Shown: positions 15,858 to 24,450 of the stretch, piece after piece
Layout: every line of letters begins with the position of its first letter
Position numbering within the stretch: the stretch's first letter is position 1
NCBI GenBank assembly: GCA_944372725.1
Contig: CALWAA010000001.1
Location: 1 to 34,821, forward strand
Length of the DNA stretch: 34,821 nt
Source of the DNA: an uncultured Bacilli bacterium
GTDB taxonomy: Bacteria > Bacillota_I > Bacilli_A > RF39 > UBA660
Direction: 5' to 3'
Translations under genes and position numbers: made by a program
Notes under the pieces: generated by a model
Seen by the model: the letters and a program-made list of their open reading frames with translations, nothing else
What the model was told of the DNA's origin: nothing
The model's database searches: none

Positions 15858-15862
15858 TAAAT

Positions 15863-15883
15863 ATATGAACAATTATTCAATTG
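15863..15883. promoter_or_regulatory. SmtB/CzrA-type operator
   Basis: TGAACAATTATTCA (15866-15879) within ATATGAACAATTATTCAAT is close to the known operators of zinc-sensing ArsR repressors (ATATGAACA...TTCA). It begins six bases after the -10, covering the transcription start, so bound repressor would block the promoter. Confidence 0.8.
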
Positions 15884-15899
15884 AAAGGAAGATTGAAAA

Positions 15900-16238
15900 A
15901 TGAATAAAGATTTAATTCATGAGAGTTTGGCTAAGAAAGTTAAACATAAAATGCTTAGTGATGATTTATTGTTTGATGTTGCTGAAGTATTTAAAATATT
16001 TGGTGATAGTACGAGAATTAAGATTATTTATGCCTTAAAACTAAGTGAGTTATGTGTGTCTGATTTAGCGTTTATTACGAGTAGTAGTGAATCAGCAATA
16101 TCACATCAACTACGTATCTTAAAGCAAGCAAAACTAGTAAAAGCAAGAAAAGACGGTAAAGTAGTTTATTATAGTTTAAAAGATGAACATGTCATTCAAT
16201 TGTTTGAGATAGGTCGTGAACATGTTGAAGAGTTATAA
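15900..16238 (+). CDS. ArsR/SmtB-family zinc-sensing repressor
   Basis: This 112-residue winged-helix repressor should release its operator when zinc (or cobalt/cadmium) binds. The core HTH is ESAISHQLRILKQAKLVKARKDGK. The alpha-5 metal site of SmtB/CzrA is complete, with D95, H97, H108 and E111 at exactly the spacing 0, 2, 13, 16 known for SmtB. The alpha-3 thiolate site of CadC (ELCVC) is not complete: here it reads ELCVSDLA with one cysteine. That argues for zinc rather than cadmium/lead sensing. The gene overlaps the ATPase by 17 bases and follows its own operator. Confidence 0.92.
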   Translation: MNKDLIHESLAKKVKHKMLSDDLLFDVAEVFKIFGDSTRIKIIYALKLSELCVSDLAFITSSSESAISHQLRILKQAKLVKARKDGKVVYYSLKDEHVIQLFEIGREHVEEL

Positions 16239-18246
16239 ATATTATTTAGAAAATTTAGATTGTGCTAATTGTGCTAAAAAAATAGAAGATGCAATAAAGG
16301 AAGATAAACGCTTTACGAATGTTGTCGTTAATTTTAGTACTTTGACTCTTAGTTTTAAAACAGACTTAGATAATCCTTTTAAAGAAATTTTTAAAATTAT
16401 TAAAAGGGTTGAACCAGATGTGTTAATATATAAAGAAAAGAAGGAAGAAAAAAAGAGCGATTTAGAAATTTTTAGATTTATTTTAGCTCTTATTGTTTTA
16501 GCAATTTCTTTCCTTATTTCCAATGAACTTATAAAGGAAATCATGCTTATTATTAGTTATGTATTACTTATGTATAAGACATTTATGAAAGCAATTAAAA
16601 AGATTATTAAATCGCATAATGTAGATGAAAATGCTTTAATTTGTATTTCCGCCATAGGGGCTTATATTCTGGGTGAACATATGGAAGGACTCATGGTACT
16701 TCTTTTATATGTGTTAGGTAAAATACTTGAAGATAAAGCAGTTAACAAGAGTCGTTCTTCCATTAAAGATTTAGTAGAATTAAAGGCTAGTTATGCTAAT
16801 TTGAAAGTAAATAAGCGAGTTACCAAAGTTAAAAGCGAAGATTTAAAAATAGGTGATATCATTGTTGTAAAAAAAGGTGAACTTATCCCTATTGATGGTC
16901 GTATTATTAAAGGATGCGCAACAGTTGATACTTCCGGACTTACAGGAGAGTCTGTTCTTAGAGAAATTAAGGAAGGCAAAGAGGTATTATCTGGATATAT
17001 TAATTTAGGAGAAGTAATTGAAGTGGAGGCTACCCATACTTATTTCGATAGTACAGCTTACAAAATATTAGAACTTACTTTAAATGCTACCAACAATAAA
17101 GCAAAGACGGAAACTTTTGTTTCAAAAATTGCTAGTTATTATACTCCAATTGTTCTTATCATTGCTATCTTAATTGGTGCTTTTTTACCACTTATAGCTA
17201 ATGTGAGTTATAGCGATAGTATTTACCGAGCTTTAACATTTTTAGTTATTTCTTGCCCATGTGCTATTGCTATTTCCGTTCCTTTGTCTTATTTTGCGGG
17301 TATTGGTATTAGTTCAAAGAAGAAAATACTTGTGAAAGGAAGTAATTATTTAGATGCTCTTACCAAGTGTGATACCATTGTTTTTGATAAGACAGGGACA
17401 CTTACAACAGGTTCTTTTAAATTACAAGAAGTTAAAGTTTACAACGATGATTTTACAAAAGATGAAATTCTTAAGTTAGCTAGTTTAGGCGAAACATTCT
17501 CCAATCATCCAATTGCTAAACTGATTTTGAAAGAAAATCATCAGAAATTAGATACCTCTCTTGTTTCTAATTTTAAAGAAATGGATGGTAAAGGGATTTC
17601 TTTTGATTATAAGAAAGACCATATTAAAGTTGGTACTGCTCGTTTTTGTGAGACTGATAAAGAAGGCAATAGTTTTGTTTCTTTAAATAATGAAGTAATT
17701 GGCAGCTTTATTTTTAATGATTACGTAAAAGATAATGTCAAAGAGGTAATTGGTCAGTTAAAAAAGAATGGTATCAAAACATACATGTTTACAGGAGATT
17801 ATGATTCCTTTGCTAAAGTTGTAGCATCTAGTGCAGGAATTGATGAATATAAAGCACAATTACTTCCCGATGAAAAGTTTAGAGAACTAGAGAGTTTACA
17901 AAAAAATCATCAAGTCATGTTTGTTGGAGATGGAATCAATGATGCTCCAAGTTTAGTACAGGCAGATGTTGGTATTAGTATGGGTAGTATTGGCAGCAAT
18001 AGTGCCATTGAGGCAAGTGATATTGTTATCATGAATGATGATTTAGAGGCTATTCCAACTATGCTTCGGATTGCTCATAAAACCAAAAGAATAATACTTG
18101 CTAATTTAATATTTTCTATTGGCATTAAAATCTTGATTTTAGTATTAGCTATGTTTGGTATTGTCCATATGGCCGCAGCTGTTTTCGCTGATACTGGCGT
18201 TACATTACTTGCTATTTTAAATTCACTTCGTATTTTAAAAGAATAA
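16222..18246 (+). CDS. Zn/Cd-exporting P1B-type ATPase
   Basis: This membrane pump uses ATP to expel Zn2+ or Cd2+. In order it has an N-terminal HMA metal-binding domain with DCANC (C14, C17), the actuator motif TGES, the channel motif CPC (C345-P-C347), the phosphorylation site DKTGT (D389), an SNHP nucleotide-binding motif, VGDGINDAP, and a last helix with ADTGVTLLAILNSLRIL, the Asp typical of the Zn/Cd group. The total of 674 residues is family-typical for one HMA domain. I begin at ATG 16222, overlapping the repressor gene by 17 bases; GTG 16216 and TTG 16225 are alternatives. Control by the ArsR protein and operator upstream is clear. Names in use are zntA or cadA; substrate preference cannot be fixed. 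Confidence 0.93.
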   Translation: MLKSYKYYLENLDCANCAKKIEDAIKEDKRFTNVVVNFSTLTLSFKTDLDNPFKEIFKIIKRVEPDVLIYKEKKEEKKSDLEIFRFILALIVLAISFLISNELIKEIMLIISYVLLMYKTFMKAIKKIIKSHNVDENALICISAIGAYILGEHMEGLMVLLLYVLGKILEDKAVNKSRSSIKDLVELKASYANLKVNKRVTKVKSEDLKIGDIIVVKKGELIPIDGRIIKGCATVDTSGLTGESVLREIKEGKEVLSGYINLGEVIEVEATHTYFDSTAYKILELTLNATNNKAKTETFVSKIASYYTPIVLIIAILIGAFLPLIANVSYSDSIYRALTFLVISCPCAIAISVPLSYFAGIGISSKKKILVKGSNYLDALTKCDTIVFDKTGTLTTGSFKLQEVKVYNDDFTKDEILKLASLGETFSNHPIAKLILKENHQKLDTSLVSNFKEMDGKGISFDYKKDHIKVGTARFCETDKEGNSFVSLNNEVIGSFIFNDYVKDNVKEVIGQLKKNGIKTYMFTGDYDSFAKVVASSAGIDEYKAQLLPDEKFRELESLQKNHQVMFVGDGINDAPSLVQADVGISMGSIGSNSAIEASDIVIMNDDLEAIPTMLRIAHKTKRIILANLIFSIGIKILILVLAMFGIVHMAAAVFADTGVTLLAILNSLRILKE

Positions 18247-18597
18247 TTATTTTTTCAAAGCTTCAAGTTCTTCTTGAAGTTTTTTAACGGCAGTTAATAA
18301 AAAATCCACTTCGTTTCTTTGGGTTTGACTACTTTTGCCGTTATTTTTATAAAAACTTCCTCCAGATTTGTGTTCTTTACTATTAATGTTAATGTTAAAG
18401 TTTTCTAGTCTTGCTTCAATTAATTGTTGTTGGGAAGCGGCAGTTAACATAAATTCACCAACAAGCATAAGCCAGTTGCCAATACTTGATTGTTCGTAAG
18501 CATCAAAATCGCCCGCAAGTGCTGAACCTACTAGGCAAGCTAAAAAGGCATAAGCTTGGGGATTGATGTTAGGAGGAAAATTTGCTTCTTTATTCAT
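18247..18597 (-). CDS. Conserved small protein of unknown function
   Basis: The 116-residue protein has a weakly hydrophobic helical first half (NPQAYAFLACLVGSALAG, GNWLMLVGEFMLTAASQQQLIEA), an Asn/Ser/Lys-rich middle, and a C-terminal coiled coil (LLTAVKKLQEELEALKK). I have an impression of similar short proteins in Clostridia and Bacilli without known function. It starts at ATG with GGGAGG about seven bases upstream. Its stop codon abuts the ATPase stop, and its last 40 bases hold the terminator of that operon on the other strand. Confidence 0.75.
   Translation of the reverse strand: MNKEANFPPNINPQAYAFLACLVGSALAGDFDAYEQSSIGNWLMLVGEFMLTAASQQQLIEARLENFNININSKEHKSGGSFYKNNGKSSQTQRNEVDFLLTAVKKLQEELEALKK
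18261..18285 (+). terminator. Terminator of the zinc-efflux operon, inside the convergent gene
   Basis: CTTCAAG (18261-18267), loop TTCTT, CTTGAAG (18273-18279), then six T. The hairpin lies wholly in the coding 3' end of the opposite gene. Confidence 0.8.
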
Positions 18598-18634
18598 TTA
18601 ATTCCTCCCATCTATTTCATTTTATTCTTGATAT

Positions 18635-18663
18635 TTGCAAAAAGTAGTAAAATATAATATAAT
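18635..18663 (+). promoter_or_regulatory. Promoter of engB
   Basis: TTGCAA (18635-18640), 17-nt spacer, TATAAT (18658-18663); a second overlapping TATAAT is at 18653-18658. The predicted start leaves a very short leader. Confidence 0.6.
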
Positions 18664-18679
18664 GATATCGGTGAATATT

Positions 18680-19261
18680 ATGCAAATTGATACAGTTGAA
18701 TTAACGAGTTGTGCGGTTAGGACAAGTCAATATCCGGAAGAGGGAAAGCCAGAGTTTTTACTAGTAGGTAGAAGTAATGTTGGCAAATCAAGTTTTATTA
18801 ATACAATTATTAATCGGAAAAATTTTGCTCATACTTCTTCTAAACCAGGAAAAACCCAAACACTTAACTTTTATTTAATTAATAAAAAGTTTTATTTTGT
18901 AGATGTTCCAGGATATGGTTATGCTTCTGTAAGCTTTGAAAAACAAAGAAAATTTGGTGTGATGATAGAAGAATATTTAAAGTCTCGTGAGTCTTTAAAA
19001 TGTGTGTTTTTACTAATTGATTATCGTCATAAACCAACAGAAGATGATATTTTAATGTATGACTTTTTAAAATATTATAATTTAAATATCAAAGTGATTG
19101 CCACAAAATATGATAAAGTAGGTAAAAATGCCCGAGAAAAGCAAAATAAACTAATTAAAGATACTTTGAAATTAGGGGAAGGAGAAGATTTCATACCTTT
19201 TTCTACTGTTTCTAAAAAGGGTAGAGATGAGGTTTATGAAGTAATTAAAGGATTATTATGA
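18680..19261 (+). CDS. engB: Ribosome-biogenesis GTPase YsxC/EngB
   Basis: EngB is an essential GTPase of the TrmE-Era group that acts in late assembly of the 50S subunit. All G motifs are present: G1 GRSNVGKSS, G3 DVPGYG, G4 TKYDK and G5-like STVSKKG. The 193-residue product starts at ATG 18680, placed by GGTGA at 18670-18674; upstream in-frame starts lie in the promoter. Its TGA stop overlaps the next start in ATGA, so translation is coupled to the exonuclease gene. Confidence 0.96.
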   Translation: MQIDTVELTSCAVRTSQYPEEGKPEFLLVGRSNVGKSSFINTIINRKNFAHTSSKPGKTQTLNFYLINKKFYFVDVPGYGYASVSFEKQRKFGVMIEEYLKSRESLKCVFLLIDYRHKPTEDDILMYDFLKYYNLNIKVIATKYDKVGKNAREKQNKLIKDTLKLGEGEDFIPFSTVSKKGRDEVYEVIKGLL

Positions 19262-19800
19262 TAAGTTTTAATAGAGAAAAAAATTTAGTGAATGATTATG
19301 TGGTTTTTGATTTAGAAACAACAGGTCTAGACCCTAAATTATCCCGTATTATTGAAATTGGAGCACTGAAATATAGAAATAATGAACTAGTAGAAGAACT
19401 TAGCATTTTAGTAAATCCAGGTTGTCCTATTCCTGATATTATTACAGCGATTACGGGAATTGATGATGATACAGTGAAAGATGCGATATCTATTGAAGAG
19501 GCACTTCCAAAATTTATTGCCTTTATTGAAGATTTACCACTTGTTGCCCATAATTCTCGCTTTGATTTATCTTTTATTGAAGAGAATATATTGGAATTGG
19601 GTTTACCAATGATTAAAAATACAAATATTGATACAGTTTATTTAGCTCGTAAATATATTAAAAATGTTTATAATCATAAATTAGAAACATTAAAAGATTA
19701 TTTTGGCCTTACTTATTCTTCTCATCGCAGTGTAGAAGACTGTCTTACCACCAATTATGTTTATCAATATTGTAAAAGTATGGCTTTAGTTAAGAATTAG
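19258..19800 (+). CDS. DEDDh-family 3'-5' exonuclease (DnaQ-like)
   Basis: A stand-alone exonuclease domain of 180 residues, related to the proofreading domain of PolC and to DnaQ. Exo I is FDLETTGL (D18, E20), Exo II is HNSRFDLSFIEEN and Exo III is HRSVEDCLT, which supplies the catalytic His and last Asp. No polymerase or BRCT domain is attached. It overlaps engB by four bases (ATGA). The substrate (DNA or RNA) cannot be told from sequence. Confidence 0.9.
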   Translation: MISFNREKNLVNDYVVFDLETTGLDPKLSRIIEIGALKYRNNELVEELSILVNPGCPIPDIITAITGIDDDTVKDAISIEEALPKFIAFIEDLPLVAHNSRFDLSFIEENILELGLPMIKNTNIDTVYLARKYIKNVYNHKLETLKDYFGLTYSSHRSVEDCLTTNYVYQYCKSMALVKN

Positions 19801-19801
19801 T

Positions 19802-20803
19802 ATGAAAACTAATAAGAGAATTAAGTCTTATAATAAAAAATATGTAGAACAACTAGAAGAAGCCTTAAGAATAGTTGAACCATATTTAATAGAGGCTTTT
19901 ACTAATTTTTATGGAGAAGAATATCAAAGTCAAATTAAATATACAATAGAAAACATAAAATATACTTATTTTTTATCTGAATCAATGTTTCAAGTTATAA
20001 AAAATAGAAGTTGTGGCGTAAGTCATAAAGATTATCATATCGTGAAATATTATATTCAATATTTAAGAAAAATAGACTTTAAATTTAATGGAATTGAAGA
20101 TTTAGATAAATTAGAACAGAAAGTTTTAAATGCTTTTATAGTAAAATCTTCCTTAGATAAAAATATGTGGCAGTATGCTCATTTTTTAGAATTATTAGAA
20201 AGTGATTGTCCTGTTTATTCCGTGGCAAGTGATGCGGAAGAACAAAATTTTTATAAATCTATTTTGTTACCTATCTTCGTTATTGATTTAGAAATCATTA
20301 TTCATGAAATTAATCACGCTTTAATGATTGATGTAATAGCTACAACTAAAGAAAAAGTTATTATGCCTAGTTTATTTACAACGGAAGAGTGTGATGAGCT
20401 ATTTAATGATTATATTGCTCATTTAGTATTAGAAGAGTATTTTAAGTTAAAAGCACCAATTCCTTACCCTCTTAGAAAATTTAAATTTATGAATGTTTAT
20501 GAAAATTATTTTTATTTAATAGAATTATTTTATTATGTTTTTGAAGAAGTTATAAAAAGAAGTATTATGACGAAAAATTTTAATTTATTATATGAATATG
20601 CCGGAAAAGAAAATTTTGATTTATTTTGTAATATGGTTCAAAAATATTATTTACAAGATGGGTGTAGTGAAGATGAATTTCAAGATTTACTAGACTTAGT
20701 GCAACAAATGAATGAACATGCTTTAGCAATTACACCAATTGATTATGAAAGTTATTTGAATGAATTAGAGAGTATGGGCGTAAAGGTGCGGAGGTTAAAA
20801 TGA
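19802..20803 (+). CDS. Putative zinc metallopeptidase (HExxH), unknown family
   Basis: I do not recognise the family of this 333-residue protein. It has a clear HEINH zinc motif (H168, E169, H172) in a helix (IDLEIIIHEINHALMIDVIA) and, about 30 residues later, an acidic helix TEECDELFNDYIAHLVLEEY that could give the third ligand (E199 or D203). There is no signal peptide or membrane segment, so action would be cytoplasmic. It starts one base after the exonuclease stop without a good ribosome site, implying coupling, and overlaps the next gene by four bases (ATGA). The motif alone is suggestive, not proof of protease activity. Confidence 0.65.
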   Translation: MKTNKRIKSYNKKYVEQLEEALRIVEPYLIEAFTNFYGEEYQSQIKYTIENIKYTYFLSESMFQVIKNRSCGVSHKDYHIVKYYIQYLRKIDFKFNGIEDLDKLEQKVLNAFIVKSSLDKNMWQYAHFLELLESDCPVYSVASDAEEQNFYKSILLPIFVIDLEIIIHEINHALMIDVIATTKEKVIMPSLFTTEECDELFNDYIAHLVLEEYFKLKAPIPYPLRKFKFMNVYENYFYLIELFYYVFEEVIKRSIMTKNFNLLYEYAGKENFDLFCNMVQKYYLQDGCSEDEFQDLLDLVQQMNEHALAITPIDYESYLNELESMGVKVRRLK

Positions 20804-21507
20804 AATGGATTCGAAAGCATAAGCTTTTATTAGCAATTATTATTCTCGTTATGGTTGGTATTAGTTTACCATTTATCTTTATTTTATATGAAAAATACAA
20901 ACCATATTATACAGCAGAGGATTTTAATATTACTACAATTATTAGTGAGGTAGATGCGAATGCTAATGGGGTAGATGATTATACAGATATTTTACTTGGG
21001 GCAAGAATGGATGCAGAAAATCATCCAACTTATGATGGCAGATATTGGGATACTGGCTATCCACCAGATGATATTGGCGTTTGTACAGATGTTATTTGGA
21101 GAGCTTTTAAAAATGCTGGATATAATTTAAGAGTAATGGTAGATAATGATATTGCTATTAGTAATGAAGAAGATTATCATATTAAATATCCGGATTCTAA
21201 TATTGATTTTCGAAGAGTGGGAAATTTAGAAGTATTTTTTAAGAAGTATGCTACTAATTTAACCTTAGATATTAATAAAATTGAAGAATGGCAACCTGGA
21301 GATATTGTTGTGTTTGATAGTAGGCATATCGGTATTATTAGTGATAAGAGAAATCGAGATGGAAAACCTTATGTCATCCATAATTCTGGTCAGCCTTTAA
21401 GGGAAGAAGATGTACTTCAAAAAAGAAGTGAGAAAGACCCTATTAGTGGTCACTTTAGATGGGATGCTTTGAAAATAGAGGATATATTAGTTTATTGGGA
21501 AGATTAG
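20800..21507 (+). CDS. Membrane-anchored DUF1287 / NlpC-P60-like protein
   Basis: The 235-residue protein has one N-terminal membrane helix (about 8-30) and then a DUF1287 domain: GARMDAENHPTYDGRYWD, GVCTDVIWRAF with candidate nucleophile C95, PGDIVVFDSRHIGIISD with H176, and VIHNSG with H194. The Cys-His arrangement matches the papain-like NlpC/P60 fold, whose members often cleave cell-wall peptides; for DUF1287 itself the activity is not established. It should face outward. GGAGG stands before the ATG, which overlaps the stop of the metallopeptidase gene. Confidence 0.88.
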   Translation: MKWIRKHKLLLAIIILVMVGISLPFIFILYEKYKPYYTAEDFNITTIISEVDANANGVDDYTDILLGARMDAENHPTYDGRYWDTGYPPDDIGVCTDVIWRAFKNAGYNLRVMVDNDIAISNEEDYHIKYPDSNIDFRRVGNLEVFFKKYATNLTLDINKIEEWQPGDIVVFDSRHIGIISDKRNRDGKPYVIHNSGQPLREEDVLQKRSEKDPISGHFRWDALKIEDILVYWED

Positions 21508-21508
21508 A

Positions 21509-21537
21509 TTGTTTTTTCTTTCCTTTTTTGATATACT
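21509..21537 (+). promoter_or_regulatory. Promoter of the Ppx/GppA-like gene
   Basis: TTGTTT (21509-21514), 17-nt spacer, TATACT (21532-21537) with TGA directly before (extended -10). Confidence 0.65.
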
Positions 21538-21552
21538 AAAATAGAGGTAATT

Positions 21553-22443
21553 ATGGAAAAAGTTATTGTTGAAGTAGGGTCTACTGTTACTAAAGTGGAT
21601 TTATATGATGAAATTGATATTAAAAGAATAAAAGATAAAACAATTTTGTTTAAAAAACACTATCAAGAAAAGCAAGCTTTAGATAAAGAAGATGTTTATT
21701 TATTAATTGATTTGATAAAAGAAGTAAAGCAAAATTATAGAGATATTTATGTGTGTGGAACAAGTATTTTTAGAAAATTGAATGATGAAGAAAGAAAAGA
21801 ATTTTTAGATATTTTTAAGAGGGAAACTGGTTGTGAATTTCATATTATAGTTGAAGAAGAAGAAAATCATTTGACAGTTGAAGGTGCGACAAGATTTGTT
21901 CATGATAAAGTGTGTGTTATGATTGGTGGTGGTGGCTCTACCGAGATTGCTATTTATGAGGACAAAATTATAGAGGAAGCAAATACATCAATTGGTGTTA
22001 TCGATGTAGTAAATGCTTTTCCAGATTTAGCAGAAGATATTGCTTCTACATCTTTAGAAGAGGTTATGGCTTATATTAAGGAAAGACTAAAATTGCCTAA
22101 GTTAAAGGCCGATACTTTGATTTTGGCTGGTGGTGGCCATGAAAAATTTGCTAGAGAATCTGGCATCACTTATGAAAGTAATAAAGTTTATCAAGATAAT
22201 CAAGCACCAATTATGATGGATATTGATACAAGAAGAAAAGATACAAAACAATATTTTGAGGAGATTTCTCTTGATAAAATAAGAGAGAATTCTAATGACC
22301 CTGCTTGGTGGGATGCAACACGGGCTATGTGTGCTTTTGCTTTAGTAGTAGCAGAAGCAATTGAAGCAAAAGTGATTATCCCAACTGATATTTCCATGAC
22401 TTATGGTATTGTCGAAAATATTGATAAGGTAAATAAACTATGA
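21553..22443 (+). CDS. Ppx/GppA-family phosphatase relative
   Basis: This 296-residue protein has the ASKHA-fold signature of exopolyphosphatase/pppGpp phosphatase: VEVGSTVTKVDL (phosphate loop 1), YVCGTSIFRKL in place of the usual ATxAxR, MIGGGGSTEIAI (phosphate loop 2), LILAGGGHEKF, and a late IIPTDISMTYGIVENI. It lacks the C-terminal HD domain of long Ppx proteins. The family is clear; the substrate (polyphosphate, pppGpp or other) is not, and the altered GTSIFR motif makes a shifted activity possible. Confidence 0.8.
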   Translation: MEKVIVEVGSTVTKVDLYDEIDIKRIKDKTILFKKHYQEKQALDKEDVYLLIDLIKEVKQNYRDIYVCGTSIFRKLNDEERKEFLDIFKRETGCEFHIIVEEEENHLTVEGATRFVHDKVCVMIGGGGSTEIAIYEDKIIEEANTSIGVIDVVNAFPDLAEDIASTSLEEVMAYIKERLKLPKLKADTLILAGGGHEKFARESGITYESNKVYQDNQAPIMMDIDTRRKDTKQYFEEISLDKIRENSNDPAWWDATRAMCAFALVVAEAIEAKVIIPTDISMTYGIVENIDKVNKL

Positions 22444-22449
22444 TATAAT
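22421..22449 (+). promoter_or_regulatory. Promoter inside the end of the Ppx-like gene
   Basis: TTGATA (22421-22426), 17-nt spacer, TATAAT (22444-22449) with TGA just before it; that TGA overlaps the stop region of the previous gene. Confidence 0.7.
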
Positions 22450-22471
22450 TGGCATATTGTGGGGGATTTTC

Positions 22472-24340
22472 ATGATTACAGCAAGCGATAAGCTAAAAGT
22501 TACTCAATATGTTATGCAACATGCATCTGGTGACCTTTATTATGAAGATTTTAAAGAATTTATAAATAAGAAAAAGTGTTCTGATATTGATTTATTCTCT
22601 TTTTTTGTTTTTAATTGTGAAAATTATTTGCAGCATCAAATGGGAACTTATAAATCCTTTGTTAAATACATTGAGTTAATTGGCATTTTTATTCAAGTTA
22701 TTGCTCAAAATAAAATGGAAGTTAATAAAGATTTGTTAGAGAAAGTTTTTCATTTAAAAGAAAAGGTAGATAAACTTGAGAGTATAGACTATGCTCGTCA
22801 AAAAGAAGAATTGCAAGAAATTGGCACTTTTATAGAAGAAAATTTTGCTACTATTTTATCGCAAGAAGAAGTTATATTAACAAAAGAAGATTGCGTGATA
22901 AAACAAATGAAAAAAACTTTACAACATCAAGAGCAAACTATTTCTATGCAAAGCCAAGATTTAGAAAAGAAAAAGCAAAAGATAGAAGAACAACGAGAAA
23001 AATTACAAAATTTAAGAACTCAAAAATTAGAATTAGAAAATACCGTTCAGGAATTAGAAAGCACTAAAAAATATTTAGAAAGATTGCTAGAAGAATATCG
23101 GGAAAAACTAAGTGTTAATGAAGAATTAGTAAATGAATTAAAAGAAAAAGTGCTTCATTTAAATTCTAAGCTTTCTTCTTTAGATAAAAAATATCAAGAT
23201 TTAGAAAGTAAAATTAGAGTATTAGAACAGGAATTACAAGATAAAGAAGAAAGTCTTTATAGTGCAAGCACTCGTTTAGAAAATAGTTCGAATATTGATG
23301 CGATGCTTCGAAGCGAATTAGAACAAGCTTTGGCTAGAATAAGAGTTTTAGAATGTGAGAATGAAAAAAGAGCAAATATAGAAAAAATTGATGAGATTAT
23401 TTTGAAAAATTTGTATCTTACAGGACATCATATTTTGGATTTAAAAAATATTTTGAAACTTCAAGGTTTTTCTTTAACTTTTGAAGAAGTTGTGGAACGG
23501 ATTAAATTTTTAAGTTTGCAATTTTCCATTGACTCTTATGTCGAAAATGGTTTGTTTTACTATAAAATTTCTTCACCTGGTTTAAAGAAAGGAACTACTT
23601 ATGATTTAAGATTAGTTAACTTAGAAAATCTAAATCTTCTTTTGGTCGCAGATTACCATCTTGGAGAACATGCTTATTCACAATTTGAAGTTTTTGCTTC
23701 TATTTTAGATTATTGTAAGCAAGAGCATATTCGCAATGTCATTCATTTAGGAGATTTCTTTGATTTTAATCGTTATGCTAAAACGCCTTACACTTATGAA
23801 AAATTTTTAAAATATCAAGAATTAGTAGCACAAATTATTGAACAATTACCTTTTGATAGTCAAGTAAATCATTTGGTTTTAGGCGGTAATCATGATGAAG
23901 ACCATCTTAACTTAGGTGTGGATTTACTAAAACATTTTACCACCGAAAGACTGGATTTTAGTTTTCTTGGTTATCAAAATAGTATGCTTAATATTTCTTA
24001 TCATGATACAACAGTAGGCCGCTTTTTACTTAGTCATCCTTATAGACAAGTAGAGAGAAAAGATTTAGGACGGACAGTTAGTCGAATTATTTTTAAAAAT
24101 CAAATGAAATATAAACCAGATTTTACTTTTTTTGGACATCATCATGCCAGTTTTCTTGATATACAAAATAAATCATGTATTGTGCCATCTCTTACTTTAG
24201 ACCGCATTTACAATGGAGCTTGGCATGTTACATTGAATTTTAAGGATTCTTATCTTCATCAATTGTCTTTTAAACCACTAATTTTAGAAAGAAAACTGAT
24301 TCCAACGACGGAAATTTTATGTCAAGTTTCTAAACGCTGA
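22472..24340 (+). CDS. Coiled-coil protein with C-terminal calcineurin-like phosphoesterase
   Basis: The 622-residue protein has three parts: a helical N-terminal domain (1-130), a long charged coiled coil (about 140-305, repeats of LEKKKQKIEEQREKLQ type), a small helical region (about 310-375), and a complete metallophosphoesterase domain with D-x-H (ADYHLG), GDFFD, GNHDE, SHPY and GHHH. These are all five metal-binding blocks, so the enzyme should be active. No membrane segment is visible. ATG 22472 is chosen because GTGGGGGA precedes it; GTG 22457 lies inside that site. SbcD-like nucleases share the fold but not this architecture, and no SbcC partner is nearby. Substrate unknown. Confidence 0.85.
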   Translation: MITASDKLKVTQYVMQHASGDLYYEDFKEFINKKKCSDIDLFSFFVFNCENYLQHQMGTYKSFVKYIELIGIFIQVIAQNKMEVNKDLLEKVFHLKEKVDKLESIDYARQKEELQEIGTFIEENFATILSQEEVILTKEDCVIKQMKKTLQHQEQTISMQSQDLEKKKQKIEEQREKLQNLRTQKLELENTVQELESTKKYLERLLEEYREKLSVNEELVNELKEKVLHLNSKLSSLDKKYQDLESKIRVLEQELQDKEESLYSASTRLENSSNIDAMLRSELEQALARIRVLECENEKRANIEKIDEIILKNLYLTGHHILDLKNILKLQGFSLTFEEVVERIKFLSLQFSIDSYVENGLFYYKISSPGLKKGTTYDLRLVNLENLNLLLVADYHLGEHAYSQFEVFASILDYCKQEHIRNVIHLGDFFDFNRYAKTPYTYEKFLKYQELVAQIIEQLPFDSQVNHLVLGGNHDEDHLNLGVDLLKHFTTERLDFSFLGYQNSMLNISYHDTTVGRFLLSHPYRQVERKDLGRTVSRIIFKNQMKYKPDFTFFGHHHASFLDIQNKSCIVPSLTLDRIYNGAWHVTLNFKDSYLHQLSFKPLILERKLIPTTEILCQVSKR

Positions 24341-24358
24341 GAATTTCGTAAAATAATT

Positions 24359-24386
24359 TTGACAAATTGATATTTTGTGTTATAAT
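24359..24386 (+). promoter_or_regulatory. Promoter of the rimP-nusA-infB operon
   Basis: TTGACA (24359-24364), 16-nt spacer, TATAAT (24381-24386) with TGT before it; both hexamers are consensus. Confidence 0.9.
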
Positions 24387-24401
24387 TAGATAGACAGATT
24401 T

Positions 24402-24428
24402 AAGTGGGCATAAAACTTCCCACTTTTA
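24402..24428 (+). promoter_or_regulatory. Leader hairpin upstream of rimP (attenuator-like)
   Basis: AAGTGGG (24402-24408) pairs with CCCACTT (24419-24425) and is followed by T-rich sequence. From family knowledge, a similar short hairpin is common before rimP/ylxS in Firmicutes, and NusA feedback on termination is a reasonable reading. Confidence 0.6.
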
Positions 24429-24450
24429 TTATTATTTTAAAGAGGTGTGT

